From a virus, in IMG/VR virus record IMGVR_UViG_3300001472_000003, positions 15,475 to 79,474 of that record: 64,000 nt of DNA; one strand, 5' to 3'. The notes beneath the pieces were generated by a model. That model was given only the letters and a program-made list of their open reading frames with translations, was not told the DNA's origin and did not search any database. Within the stretch, counting starts at the first letter, position 1; the number at the start of each line of letters is the position of its first letter. This document shows, piece by piece, positions 52,161 through 61,608 of this stretch. The position numbers and the translations under genes were made by a program.

Positions 52161-53181
52161 CTGTTTCAACACCATATAAAAATTCTTTTCTTGCTGCTTC
52201 TTCTAATTTAACCATTATATCTTCGGTAAAATACTTTTCAGGTTCTTTATTAATAGTTTTACCAAATACCTTAGTGCCATCTGGCATCTCAAATCGTGTT
52301 GATACTTTTTTAATAATATCATATTTTTCTGCTAATTGTAGAAGACCATAATATCTATCAAGCCCTCTCTCATAGTGTAATAGCACTTCAACACCTTTAT
52401 TTTCTTTTGATATTCTTGATTTGTGCATTTTACATTTTATTATATTACCAATAATGTCTGTACCATCACGTTCTTTCTTTTTTGAAAGATAGCATATTGA
52501 AGATGCCGCATATTTTAATCCAGAGCCACCACCCATTTCTTTTACTGGAATATAAGAACCTATTAATTCATATACATGATTTGTAACAATCATTGGTATT
52601 TTAACCTTAGCAAGCTTTAATGTTAATACTCTAAATGTAGCTTTGATTATTTGTGATTTGGTCATATCTCGTGTTTCTTTACCATCATTAGTGTCTTCTA
52701 ATTCTTTAGTAGTTGACATTAAACCTAATGAGTCTAAAACCATCATCATTGGTGGGCGATCTTTAATAGGAGCTTTATCATAAGATTCAATAACCTTTAG
52801 TGCATGGTGTCTAAATTTTTGTATTGTATCCGGTTCTGCAATAATAACTCTTTTAGTATCAATACCTCTTGATTCCATCATCTCTTTAGTAACAGCAGCC
52901 TCAGTATCATAATATACAATACCGCCTGTTGTATTATTTTCTAAAAAAGACTTAACACAGCTTAATACAAAAAATGTTTTTCCTGTAGCTGACTCACCAG
53001 CAAAGGCTGTTATTTTATTATTAGGAATACCGCCGTAAAGACTACCACTTAAAGCAGCATTTAATATATAACTACCTGTGTCTACGGTTCCAGAAAACTC
53101 AGCGGATTGTGTACCATCCGCAGCTATTGAAGTATCTTCATCCTTCATATCTGCTACTAAATCACGAAAAAAATCACTCAT
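52117..53181 (-). CDS. uvsX: UvsX RecA-like recombinase
   Basis: 354 aa. Walker A GESATGKT, MMMVLDSLGLM Walker B region and MIVTNHVYELIGSYIPVKEM L2-type loop are RecA/UvsX features. Drives recombination-dependent replication. Overlaps the 85-aa gene by 8 nt. Confidence 0.95.
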   Translation of the reverse strand: MSDFFRDLVADMKDEDTSIAADGTQSAEFSGTVDTGSYILNAALSGSLYGGIPNNKITAFAGESATGKTFFVLSCVKSFLENNTTGGIVYYDTEAAVTKEMMESRGIDTKRVIIAEPDTIQKFRHHALKVIESYDKAPIKDRPPMMMVLDSLGLMSTTKELEDTNDGKETRDMTKSQIIKATFRVLTLKLAKVKIPMIVTNHVYELIGSYIPVKEMGGGSGLKYAASSICYLSKKKERDGTDIIGNIIKCKMHKSRISKENKGVEVLLHYERGLDRYYGLLQLAEKYDIIKKVSTRFEMPDGTKVFGKTINKEPEKYFTEDIMVKLEEAARKEFLYGVETDEYRTDDNIESNEE

Positions 53182-53431
53182 CTATAGAACTCCTTAATTC
53201 TTGCACTCTTGCTTCGAGTACACTTATTGTTGTATATAAATGCCCTGTATCTTCAGGCATAATTCTAGATTTTTGAATTGCTATCTCATCCATTAAAAAA
53301 ATAATCCTATCAACTATCTTTCCGTGTTCTGAGTTCTTGTGCATTAATACTCCTTTATCAATATTAGCTTGTTGTTCCATATACTGTGCAGTATAATATT
53401 TTGACATATCTGTGTTATCTGTCATACTCAT
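53174..53431 (-). CDS. Hypothetical protein upstream of uvsX (85 aa)
   Basis: MSMTDNTDMSKYYTAQYMEQ then helical. The -10 box of its promoter ends 8 bp before the ATG, implying an almost leaderless message. Function unknown. Confidence 0.7.
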   Translation of the reverse strand: MSMTDNTDMSKYYTAQYMEQQANIDKGVLMHKNSEHGKIVDRIIFLMDEIAIQKSRIMPEDTGHLYTTISVLEARVQELRSSIDE

Positions 53432-53438
53432 TATCCTT

Positions 53439-53467
53439 ATAATATATTAGTTTTGATTAAATGTCAA
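53439..53467 (-). promoter_or_regulatory. sigma70-type promoter for the uvsX group
   Basis: TTGACA (53462-53467), 17 bp, TATTAT (53439-53444). Confidence 0.75.
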
Positions 53468-53473
53468 TAGTTA

Positions 53474-55996
53474 TTATATAAAAAAACTATCTAATGTCAT
53501 TTGCTTTTCAACATTCCAACCAATAGCATTCATAATAGTTTTAATTGGTTCAAGAAAAGATTTTTCGAATTGTGTATTAAAATCAATATATTTGTGTATA
53601 CCAAATTGATCTGGCAATACATTCGATGCAGCTATAACATGCTCTAATGTTGGATTAGGAACCTTGAGATAACAAAATTTTACTTTATCACCATTATTAA
53701 TAGATTCAAATTTATTACCTAATCCATGTTCTATTAATAATTTATTATATACTAGAGCACCTCTTACATGAATTGGTACTCCTTTGCCGCCAAGGACATA
53801 TTCGTGTTTTATTCTACCACCTTGACCATTTGCTCTACTACCAATAAGCCTTACTGATCTAGGAAAGGCTATATCTTCAAATGGTAGTGTTTTAAATTCT
53901 TCTCTAAAGTTATCTATAAATTTTATAACAGCTTCTTCATCTTCGTTCATTATAACTGTTATACAATCTTTAATTTTAGTTCTACAAGCTGAAGGAGTAG
54001 AGGAGCGGACAGCCTCAATGCCCATTATCTTTAATTTGGGCGTAGTATATCTAACACCCTCACTATCAAATACATTCATAATATAACGCTTCTTGGCTGT
54101 CCAAATAGCTTTATTAGCTATATTCTCTCTCTTCATAACCATCTTTTGGTCATATGCATTAACATACTCTGCTAATTCTTTATAACATTTATCAATATAA
54201 GGTTCTAATTGTGTTGTGCAAACTTTGTCTAACCAATTGACAGTCTCTTCATTTGTGTGATCCGGATAAGCTAATTCAACAAGCTTATCTAATTTTAAAT
54301 ACATAGAATCGGTATCTACCGCAAGAACATAATCTTTATCTTCTGTATTTAATAATTTATTTAAATATACATTTATTTTAGCTTCCATCCATTTAATAGA
54401 GAGCTGGCCCCCTTTAGTAATTGACTCAGCATATTTTGGATCAAACCATCTAAAATATTCATTACCTAAAGCACCATAAACACTATTTAATTGGATTTTC
54501 TTAGCCATCTGCATATTATTACATTGTGCTATTGTCTTTTCTAAATCATATGATGGACTCCTCTCATACTCTTGTTTAGCCTTAATCATTCTATCTTTCC
54601 AGACAGTACGATCATTATACATTTTAAACATTAAATTAGGTAAAAACCCAACTTGATCCTTCGTATAAACATCCCCGGTTGCAGCAATAGTAGCATTTAT
54701 ATCTTTAAGATGTTTATTGTGCTTCTTCCAACTTCCATCAATAATCTCATCAATAGAAGGTGTGAATCCTATATGTTTAATATGTGTTTCTGGAGAAATA
54801 TTATATTGCATAATCAGGTGAGGATACAAAGAATTTAAATCAAATGATACAACCCAGTTATGCATATCAACCTGGGGCTCTTTAACATATGCACCTTCAA
54901 TTTTATTATTTTTATGGTTTCTATGAAATTGTGGTATTGCAATATTATTATCTAATAAATAATTATGTATTATCACATCCCATAATCTAACAGAACCAAA
55001 TACATCCGCATAATTAACTTTGCCATCATAAGCAATAGCATATGCTTGTTCGATTAATTTTAATTTATCTTCTAGTCTATCAACTAACTCCACATCTTTA
55101 ATATTATAGTCTATAAACTTTGAATAATCTTTTTTATATAATTCTAATAATGATGAAAATTCAGAATAATCTATTTTACGTTCGCCCAACTCAACAGTAG
55201 CTATATGATCTAATCTATAAGATTCTTGAACTACAAACATAAATTTTTTATATAATTGCATATAATCAAATACGGCTACACCAAGAGGAATATAAGTATT
55301 ATTCTCTTTACCTTGTATTTGTATTGATTTCTCTTTAAGAATGCCCCAAGGAGATAATTTATTAGCAAATTCTCTATCTATTATACGCGTCATTCTATTG
55401 ATAAGATAAGGAACATCAAAAAATTCTACATTCCATCCTGTAATAACATCAGGATCAATTGCATTCCAAACATCCATAAATTTTATTAATAGGTGTTGTT
55501 CATTATCACATTTTATATATTCAACATTATCATTCTTATTATCATACTCACCAACACCGAAGACATAAAATTTCTTCTTATACGACATTGTAATAGCTGT
55601 AACAGGTTTAGTCGCATCATCTATAGATGGGAAACCTTCATCAGCTGCTACCTCTATATCAACATTAACGACACGTATTAACTCAACATCATATTTTATT
55701 TGGCCATCATATGTATCATTAATATATGGATACTCATAATTAGTCGTGCCATAAAAAGATCTGTTACTTACATCTTTATTCTTAAAGACATATTCTTTAG
55801 CTTTGGAAACAGATTCAAATACTTTTTTATCAACTTTCTTACCAGCCAATGTTCTATACTTAGTATTACCGAATGTTGATGGAAGAAAAAGATAAGGCTT
55901 ACAATGTTCTTTAAATTGTACTCTCTTACCGTTGTGATAGCCTCTTACTAAGACATCATTACGTTCAATATAAACACTTGTATAAAATTTCATCAT
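53474..55996 (-). CDS. 43: DNA polymerase (gp43, family B)
   Basis: 840 aa. Exonuclease motifs VNVDIEVAADEG and ITGWNVEFFDVP; polymerase motifs SFDLNSLYPHLI, NSVYGALGNEYF and VLAVDTDSMY. Length is near T4 gp43 (898). Start at 55996 or 55993 (adjacent Met codons) cannot be decided. Replicates the genome with the gp45 clamp. Confidence 0.95.
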   Translation of the reverse strand: MMKFYTSVYIERNDVLVRGYHNGKRVQFKEHCKPYLFLPSTFGNTKYRTLAGKKVDKKVFESVSKAKEYVFKNKDVSNRSFYGTTNYEYPYINDTYDGQIKYDVELIRVVNVDIEVAADEGFPSIDDATKPVTAITMSYKKKFYVFGVGEYDNKNDNVEYIKCDNEQHLLIKFMDVWNAIDPDVITGWNVEFFDVPYLINRMTRIIDREFANKLSPWGILKEKSIQIQGKENNTYIPLGVAVFDYMQLYKKFMFVVQESYRLDHIATVELGERKIDYSEFSSLLELYKKDYSKFIDYNIKDVELVDRLEDKLKLIEQAYAIAYDGKVNYADVFGSVRLWDVIIHNYLLDNNIAIPQFHRNHKNNKIEGAYVKEPQVDMHNWVVSFDLNSLYPHLIMQYNISPETHIKHIGFTPSIDEIIDGSWKKHNKHLKDINATIAATGDVYTKDQVGFLPNLMFKMYNDRTVWKDRMIKAKQEYERSPSYDLEKTIAQCNNMQMAKKIQLNSVYGALGNEYFRWFDPKYAESITKGGQLSIKWMEAKINVYLNKLLNTEDKDYVLAVDTDSMYLKLDKLVELAYPDHTNEETVNWLDKVCTTQLEPYIDKCYKELAEYVNAYDQKMVMKRENIANKAIWTAKKRYIMNVFDSEGVRYTTPKLKIMGIEAVRSSTPSACRTKIKDCITVIMNEDEEAVIKFIDNFREEFKTLPFEDIAFPRSVRLIGSRANGQGGRIKHEYVLGGKGVPIHVRGALVYNKLLIEHGLGNKFESINNGDKVKFCYLKVPNPTLEHVIAASNVLPDQFGIHKYIDFNTQFEKSFLEPIKTIMNAIGWNVEKQMTLDSFFI

Positions 55997-56034
55997 ATAA
56001 TTATATTACTATATTATTACTGAAAAAGCAACAA

Positions 56035-56481
56035 CTAATTGCTTACTGCGCGCATTCTTTTTACAAGACGGCCAGCTCTATTGGGAACTTGTTTATACCA
56101 TCGACTGTCAATCATTTCATTTGCTGCGGCATTCCAATCAGACGCCATTACACCAGCTTTCATGCCTTTAAATTTAGATAATCTAGGTCTTCCCATATTA
56201 AACATCATATTAGCAATAATTAATTGAACTTCATCTGGCAGTTCTTCAAAATTTTTATATAATTTATTGCAATCAGCTACAACTATCAATACATCATTAT
56301 TGAAACACTCAACAATTCTCGCATCAGATACAGGTGTATCTACTGGCATTTTATATTCTGGATCTTTTTTTGTTATAAGGTGGCCTATACCAAAAGTAGG
56401 TAAACCAAGGTGGTCTAAGTATATTTGATCAACTCTACCCTCGTCAACTTCTAATTCTCTTCTCAATTGATTAATATTCAT
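56035..56481 (-). CDS. e: T4-type lysozyme (endolysin, GH24)
   Basis: 148 aa. DEGRVDQIYLDHLGLPTFGI aligns with T4 lysozyme: Glu14, Asp23 and Thr29 correspond to the catalytic E11/D20/T26. SRWYKQVPNRAGRLVKRMRA matches the C-terminal helix. No signal peptide, so it needs the holin at 40318. Confidence 0.9.
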   Translation of the reverse strand: MNINQLRRELEVDEGRVDQIYLDHLGLPTFGIGHLITKKDPEYKMPVDTPVSDARIVECFNNDVLIVVADCNKLYKNFEELPDEVQLIIANMMFNMGRPRLSKFKGMKAGVMASDWNAAANEMIDSRWYKQVPNRAGRLVKRMRAVSN

Positions 56482-56506
56482 TTAATAATCTCCATAATTA
56501 GTATTG

Positions 56507-56536
56507 AAAAAATAGAGAGCGATAAACTCGCTCTCT
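56507..56536 (-). terminator. Rho-independent terminator
   Basis: Minus strand: AGAGAGCGA, loop of 5 (GTTTA), TCGCTCTCT as a perfect 9-bp stem, followed by ATTTTTTC. It separates the replication genes upstream from the lysozyme/gp43 block. Confidence 0.9.
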
Positions 56537-56548
56537 ATATATAGGTGT

Positions 56549-56686
56549 TTAATAACCTCTTTTTTTTAGGTTCTTTTCTCTACGAGCTAAATCAGCAAAG
56601 TCCACTGATCTTCCTAGATATCTTTCAATTTCATTTTGTTGATATCTACGTAGCATATTATTTAAGAATGATAATAAATTGCTCAT
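56549..56686 (-). CDS. DUF3563/DUF1127-like small protein (45 aa)
   Basis: MSNLLSFLNNMLRRYQQNEI, ending SVDFADLARREKNLKKRGY, the layout of DUF3563-type small basic proteins. ATGA overlap with the 75-aa gene, terminator just after. Confidence 0.65.
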   Translation of the reverse strand: MSNLLSFLNNMLRRYQQNEIERYLGRSVDFADLARREKNLKKRGY

Positions 56687-56910
56687 TTAAAATTATTCTT
56701 TCTCATTTGCTCATTTAGTTTATGAGTTAAGCTTGTAACTGTGTGGTCTGGATAATCATGTATTAATAATTGTGCTACATGTCTATTAACAGACATTTGA
56801 CGTCCAATTATAAATGCTACGATTATACTTTTTAATCCAGCTTTAAACCTATCAAAAAAAGTATTAAGAGTTTTCCCGCAATAATTCGCGGTTAGTGTTA
56901 GTGTTGTCAT
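56683..56910 (-). CDS. Hypothetical protein (75 aa)
   Basis: MTTLTLTANYCGKTLNTFFD then FKAGLKSIIVAFIIGRQMSV. Helical, with a short hydrophobic stretch. Overlaps Hsp20 by 47 nt. Function unknown. Confidence 0.65.
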   Translation of the reverse strand: MTTLTLTANYCGKTLNTFFDRFKAGLKSIIVAFIIGRQMSVNRHVAQLLIHDYPDHTVTSLTHKLNEQMRKNNFK

Positions 56911-57340
56911 TATGACCCCCGAGTTGATTAATTTTAATTTTACGGGGACGCATTTCTTCTGGTATACGACGCTCTAAATGAATTACGAGCATACCATCCT
57001 GAAGATCAGCTCCTTTGACTTCTACAAACTCTGACAGCCTAAAAGATCTCTCAAATTGTCTACCGGAGATTCCTTTATGAACATAAAGATCTTGGTCTCT
57101 CCTTTGGGATCTATTGCCTTTAACAGTCAATATACCATCATGAGTGGATATATCAATATCTTCTTCTTTAAAGCCGACTACAGCTAATTCGATAAGATAT
57201 TCATCATCTGAATGTTTAATAATATTGTGAGGTGGATAATGGTCTTTCTGGTGATGTGCAGCTAATCGCTCAATGTCTCCAAAAATGTGATCAAATCCAA
57301 CAAACGCGGAACGTGGAAATTTAAAAGTAGTGCCTGTCAT
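56864..57340 (-). CDS. hsp20: Small heat-shock protein (Hsp20 family)
   Basis: 158 aa from MTGTTFKFPRSAFVGF; a near-perfect AAGGAGGT lies just upstream of 57340. The alpha-crystallin core runs from KHSDDEYLIELAVVGFKEED to the DGMLVIHLERRIPEE segment. Common in marine T4-like phages; prevents aggregation of virion or host proteins. Confidence 0.9.
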   Translation of the reverse strand: MTGTTFKFPRSAFVGFDHIFGDIERLAAHHQKDHYPPHNIIKHSDDEYLIELAVVGFKEEDIDISTHDGILTVKGNRSQRRDQDLYVHKGISGRQFERSFRLSEFVEVKGADLQDGMLVIHLERRIPEEMRPRKIKINQLGGHNDNTNTNRELLRENS

Positions 57341-57372
57341 ATGTACCTCCTTATGCAAGCAAGGTTAAAATA

Positions 57373-57396
57373 AACGGCTCACCATGTGACACCGTT
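57373..57396 (-). terminator. Leader hairpin before hsp20
   Basis: Minus strand AACGG ... CCGTT with an inner TCAC/GTGA stem around an ATG loop, followed by TTATTTTAACC. It could terminate upstream transcription or fold in the hsp20 5' leader. Confidence 0.5.
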
Positions 57397-57439
57397 ATTA
57401 TATATATGGGTATTATATCTTATAATACAAGGTATATAA

Positions 57440-57814
57440 TTATTTTTTTATTATTTCTTCTAGTCTAGGTTCAAAGAATTTAGGACCTTTTAAAACTTTA
57501 CCATCTTCTCTATAAATTGGTTTACCATCTTCACCTAGCTTAGACATATTCGATAAATGAACTTCTTTAAATGTTTTATCTAGATTTATTCCATATGTGT
57601 GCCCTGCACCATATATAACATATAATAAATCTGTTAAAGCATCTGCAATTTCTATAGTATTTTTTGTATTTACTGCATCTTTTAATTCTTGTAATTCTTC
57701 CTCAATTAATTCTATTCTCAATCGTCTTGTTTTATGATCTGGCCAAAATAATTTTTTATTAGTTTGTTGACCAAATGATGTCATAAATTTACCTACATCA
57801 CTAAAATTACTCAT
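57440..57814 (-). CDS. MazG-like nucleotide pyrophosphohydrolase
   Basis: 124 aa. EEELQELKDAVNTKNTIEIA and DALTDLLYVIYGAGHTYG provide the ExxExK/ExxD metal-binding helices of the all-alpha NTP-PPase superfamily. In marine phages MazG-like enzymes are thought to hydrolyse (d)NTPs or alarmones. Follows regA with 2-nt spacing. Confidence 0.8.
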   Translation of the reverse strand: MSNFSDVGKFMTSFGQQTNKKLFWPDHKTRRLRIELIEEELQELKDAVNTKNTIEIADALTDLLYVIYGAGHTYGINLDKTFKEVHLSNMSKLGEDGKPIYREDGKVLKGPKFFEPRLEEIIKK

Positions 57815-57816
57815 TA

Positions 57817-58218
57817 TTACACTTTCTTTTTTCCAATATTATATTTTGGAATTAGTTCCCATTGATCTTTAAATTTGTGAGGTATTATTTTTATTTTACT
57901 TATTGGCAATTTAATTGCAAAATTATCACTATCTTTTTTTAATATTTTAACTAGGTCCCATTCTGCAAGTAATTGTATAATAGAATTTCTTCTGCCAATA
58001 TCCTCATCAGTTATTGTAGATTCTTTTCCATCTAGTGCGAAGAGCTCCTTAAAGTGCACAATATAATATTTACCTTGTTTATGTAATATATGGCAACTTT
58101 GAAATAAAGTATTAGTTCGTCTGGAAGCAACGCCTATTCTTGTAAGAGTCTCTCTTACTTTTAGAAAATCATCTTGTTTTTCTAAAGATATTTCTATCAT
58201 GTTTTCGATTAAATGCAT
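57817..58218 (-). CDS. regA: RegA translational repressor
   Basis: 133 aa. RETLTRIGVASRRTNTLFQS, CHILHKQGKYYIVHFKELFA and RRNSIIQLLAEWDLV match T4 RegA closely. Binds mRNA start regions to repress early gene translation. Clustered with 62, 44 and 45 as in T4. Confidence 0.95.
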   Translation of the reverse strand: MHLIENMIEISLEKQDDFLKVRETLTRIGVASRRTNTLFQSCHILHKQGKYYIVHFKELFALDGKESTITDEDIGRRNSIIQLLAEWDLVKILKKDSDNFAIKLPISKIKIIPHKFKDQWELIPKYNIGKKKV

Positions 58219-58220
58219 TT

Positions 58221-58604
58221 TTAGCCACCTTTGTCTAATTTCTTTCTTATTTCTAAAATATCTTGTTTAGAAAGTGCAGACAAAGCCTGGTATGCCTTAG
58301 TATACGAATAATTATAATATTCGCAAATAATATCAATGTCATCACTTTCATCTCTTTTGGCCCATTTTGTAAATCTTTTTTGGGCTCTGATACTATTTAG
58401 GAAATATTCGTATTGGAGTTTATTGTCTATTTCATGCCTGGCATTCATTTCATTTGCATATAATACTGTATCAACAAATTGAGATAATGCTCTATTTGTT
58501 ATATATGGTTCATATAATTTTTCTGCTAAATCATCATTCTCAGTATCTCTCATCATGTTATTCTTTTTATGATGAATACTATTTACATAATCAAATACAC
58601 CCAT
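58221..58604 (-). CDS. 62: Clamp loader small subunit (gp62)
   Basis: 127 aa. FDYVNSIHHKKNNMMRDTEN, NRALSQFVDTVLYANEMNAR and NSIRAQKRFTKWAKR follow the gp62 pattern. Works with gp44 to load gp45. Confidence 0.9.
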   Translation of the reverse strand: MGVFDYVNSIHHKKNNMMRDTENDDLAEKLYEPYITNRALSQFVDTVLYANEMNARHEIDNKLQYEYFLNSIRAQKRFTKWAKRDESDDIDIICEYYNYSYTKAYQALSALSKQDILEIRKKLDKGG

Positions 58605-59551
58605 TATTCAAACTCACACTGTACCATTATTTCAGTTAAGCAGGCAACAACATTAATTTCAGGATCAGCAACAAAGGCTGCTTTGTATTGATAGTCTGCA
58701 ATAATTAAAACTAATTTAGGTATACTACTTTGTTTAACATACTCACTAGATTTGTCATATAATTTGCGGAATAATGCTGTAGATTCTTGATCCATATTCT
58801 GGGCAACCCATTTTCTCATATCAGAAAATTTCTTATCTTTCATATGCTTGACCACATTATCAATAGATATTTCTTCAAGCTTACTTAATAATCCAGAGTC
58901 AATTTTACCAGTAGAACTATATCGTTGTAATTCATTTAATACTCTTCGCCAGTCTGGAAAATGTTTATTAATAAATTGAGCTACTACCTTTGTGTCGTGT
59001 TCTACATTTTCTTTGGTTAATATCTCACAAGACCTTTCCCAGAAATTTTTAGCCATTAATGGTCTATCTGAACTAGGTATATTAAAATCAACTATACTGC
59101 ATCTTGATTGTAGTGGGGCAATAATTCTATTTTTAAAATTACAAGTTAAAATAAAACCACAATTCTTAGAAAACTCTTCCATAAAATTTCTGAGAGCAGG
59201 TTGGGTAGAATTTGCATTTAAATAGTCTGCTTCATCTAATATTACATATTTGCGGCCACCAGTAAAAGATACAGCTGATGCAAAATTTCTAATCTCAAAA
59301 CGCAATGTGTCTATGTTGCCGTTCATACTACCGTTAATTATAATATAATCACATTTTAATTCTTCAAGTATAGCTTTAGCAATTGTAGTTTTACCAACAC
59401 CAGGACCTCCGGATAATAGTAAATTGGGTATATTGCCTTGTATAACAAATTGCTTGAATGTATTCTTAAGATCAGATGGTAATATACAGTCTTCTATATT
59501 TCTAGGTCTATATTTTTCAACCCAGAGAAAATCCTTTTCATTTGTCTGCAT
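58604..59551 (-). CDS. 44: Clamp loader AAA+ ATPase (gp44)
   Basis: 315 aa from MQTNEKDFLWVEKYRP (start 59551, GGAG inside the gp45 end). Walker A GGPGVGKTTIAK, Walker B VILDEADYL, sensor LQSRCSIVDF. Loads the gp45 clamp. Confidence 0.95.
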   Translation of the reverse strand: MQTNEKDFLWVEKYRPRNIEDCILPSDLKNTFKQFVIQGNIPNLLLSGGPGVGKTTIAKAILEELKCDYIIINGSMNGNIDTLRFEIRNFASAVSFTGGRKYVILDEADYLNANSTQPALRNFMEEFSKNCGFILTCNFKNRIIAPLQSRCSIVDFNIPSSDRPLMAKNFWERSCEILTKENVEHDTKVVAQFINKHFPDWRRVLNELQRYSSTGKIDSGLLSKLEEISIDNVVKHMKDKKFSDMRKWVAQNMDQESTALFRKLYDKSSEYVKQSSIPKLVLIIADYQYKAAFVADPEINVVACLTEIMVQCEFE

Positions 59552-59552
59552 A

Positions 59553-60227
59553 TTAAACTCCAAATGAAGAATTGGCTTCAGTTGCAACCCAATATATCAT
59601 CTTAGCACCTTCTGTGTTTAAGCTGCTAAATTTAGCTATTCCTCTTGTGGATATTTCTATTTTATAGTCTTTGTCTATTAATTTTAGATTTTCTACTTTA
59701 AATATAAATTTAAATGTGTTTGTAGTAGTTCCTACATTTTGATTATATATGTCAGCTGTAGGATTTTTAGAATCCATAGCACCTATCGCAATATTAGAGC
59801 CATCACCCATAATAACTATCTCAGGCAATTGCATAACACCAGATGCTCTCAATGCATTATTAATATCATTCCATTCAATATTAATTGATACCTCTGGATT
59901 AGGAAAACTTATTTCTTTTTCAGGTGGTGTAACAATCATAGACTGATCCGCAAATGTATAATTAACAGATCTCTTGGAATCTTTTATTTCCATATGAGTT
60001 GATTCAAAACTTATTACAGGTTCCTGAAATAAGGATAATACTCCTAGGAATCTTGATACTTCATATATCCCACCAATTGAATCAAAATGTTCATCAGTAT
60101 TTGCTATCGCCATAATTGTCTTATTGGGTGACACAGTAGAAATGGCTTTACCTGGTTTAATTAGTAATGATGGATTAATAGTTGAAAAGTTCTTAAGAAC
60201 ATTTAATGTATCTTCACTTAATTTCAT
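59553..60227 (-). CDS. 45: Sliding clamp (gp45)
   Basis: 224 aa, matching T4 gp45 (228). MKLSEDTLNVLKNFSTINPS and YKIEISTRGIAKFSSL fit the family. Also activates late transcription at TATAAATA promoters in T4-like phages. Confidence 0.95.
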   Translation of the reverse strand: MKLSEDTLNVLKNFSTINPSLLIKPGKAISTVSPNKTIMAIANTDEHFDSIGGIYEVSRFLGVLSLFQEPVISFESTHMEIKDSKRSVNYTFADQSMIVTPPEKEISFPNPEVSINIEWNDINNALRASGVMQLPEIVIMGDGSNIAIGAMDSKNPTADIYNQNVGTTTNTFKFIFKVENLKLIDKDYKIEISTRGIAKFSSLNTEGAKMIYWVATEANSSFGV

Positions 60228-60254
60228 AATTTATATCTTTCATAATGTTATAAT

Positions 60255-61133
60255 TTACTTGTTTGCAATGTCTTTTTTCTTGCCTAACTTACTTTTATCT
60301 GCTGTAGCAGCGACATCTATTTGAGCTAGGTCTGCTAATGATCCTCCAAATATATAACTGCCTACGTGTTGGAGCTTCATCCACGGGCATAACCAAATCT
60401 TTAATTCAGCTTTTCTAGCCCATTGACAAAACATATAATCTTCAGATAAATATCTTTTTGTATCCGGATCAATTAATGCTTGGAAATACATCATAATTTC
60501 TCTACTTCCATCAAAGTGTTCTGTCCTAACATGATCGGGCAAATACATTAATTCTGGATACTTCTTAGCAAATACATCAAATGTATTTCTTCTAATAAGC
60601 ATAAAACCAGTTCCTCCCTCTAACACTTCTGTTGGCGTATCAATTCTTATCCTTCCTCCACCACTGGCTGGATTGAACACATAATCACCTACAAACTTTT
60701 CTAGATCATTAGGATTTTCATCTGCTATACCTTTATCAACTGCTGCTTTAACCTTTTCCCATGAAATACATTTTTTAGGATATGGTCCACACAATATATC
60801 TAATGGTTTACCGTCTTCTATTTCCGGATGGCCTTCAGATAAAGCTAATAATGTTATTACATCTTTTGCATCAAATCCAATATCAGAATCAATGAAAATC
60901 ATATGAGAACAATCAGATCTTAAAAATTCATCCACGCAATAATTTCTAGCTCTAGTAATAAGCGATTCATTAAATAAATAATAGAATCTAATCTCTATAC
61001 CATGTTGTGCGCACATTGCAGATAAATCATTTGTAGACTTACAAAACATACCTGCACATTGACCACCATACATTGGAGCCGCTATAAATAATTTTCTTTT
61101 TCTTAATTCATTAATGTCTATTTTAATTTCCAT
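60255..61133 (-). CDS. Glycosyltransferase-like protein (GT-A)
   Basis: 292 aa from 61133 (MEIKIDINELRKRKLFIAAP), with an AGGA site upstream. HMIFIDSDIGFDA provides the DxD motif; GGTGFMLIRRNTFDVF and YLSEDYMFCQWARKAEL match the acceptor half. Common next to gp45 in marine T4-like phages. Acceptor unknown; could modify virion proteins or DNA. Confidence 0.75.
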   Translation of the reverse strand: MEIKIDINELRKRKLFIAAPMYGGQCAGMFCKSTNDLSAMCAQHGIEIRFYYLFNESLITRARNYCVDEFLRSDCSHMIFIDSDIGFDAKDVITLLALSEGHPEIEDGKPLDILCGPYPKKCISWEKVKAAVDKGIADENPNDLEKFVGDYVFNPASGGGRIRIDTPTEVLEGGTGFMLIRRNTFDVFAKKYPELMYLPDHVRTEHFDGSREIMMYFQALIDPDTKRYLSEDYMFCQWARKAELKIWLCPWMKLQHVGSYIFGGSLADLAQIDVAATADKSKLGKKKDIANK

Positions 61134-61608
61134 TATTTCCATCCTGATATTGACCATTATATTGATGATTAGTTTCTGCTTTTACAGTTATAAACTGTGC
61201 TATTCTAGTATTAGGGGATAAAAATACCTCACCTGATGATATATGCATAGTGCCTCCTATAAAGTTCTTAAACCCACTATCATATAATCCACTTGTAATA
61301 AACACCCCATTTCTATTTAATGTAGACCTTGGTATAATCCAACCAGCAATTCCTTCGGGTAATTCAACGTAGTGTTCTGTCTCAAATTCATATGATCCTG
61401 GATATAGATGCCATATAAGCTTATCTTTATCTTTAGGGTCTGGGAAGAGAGGGAGTTCAGATTTGTGTCTATCCTGTCGATGCATTTCGGTTAATACAAA
61501 AGGCTCATTTGTAATCATCTTTAGGTTTGATATTTTTAGATCTACTGCATTTGGTTGTATACAGTCATCTGCCACTTGCGTGACGAATTGTTGTGAGTGT
61601 ATCATCAT
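61123..61608 (-). CDS. dcd: dCTP deaminase/dUTPase-fold protein
   Basis: 161 aa. PRSTLNRNGVFITSGLYDSG and the C-terminal SPNTRIAQFITVKAETNHQY match the DCD/dUTPase trimer family (RSS-like motif and DxG strand). Helps make dUMP for ThyX. Whether it is a deaminase or a diphosphatase cannot be told here. Confidence 0.75.
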   Translation of the reverse strand: MMIHSQQFVTQVADDCIQPNAVDLKISNLKMITNEPFVLTEMHRQDRHKSELPLFPDPKDKDKLIWHLYPGSYEFETEHYVELPEGIAGWIIPRSTLNRNGVFITSGLYDSGFKNFIGGTMHISSGEVFLSPNTRIAQFITVKAETNHQYNGQYQDGNNGN

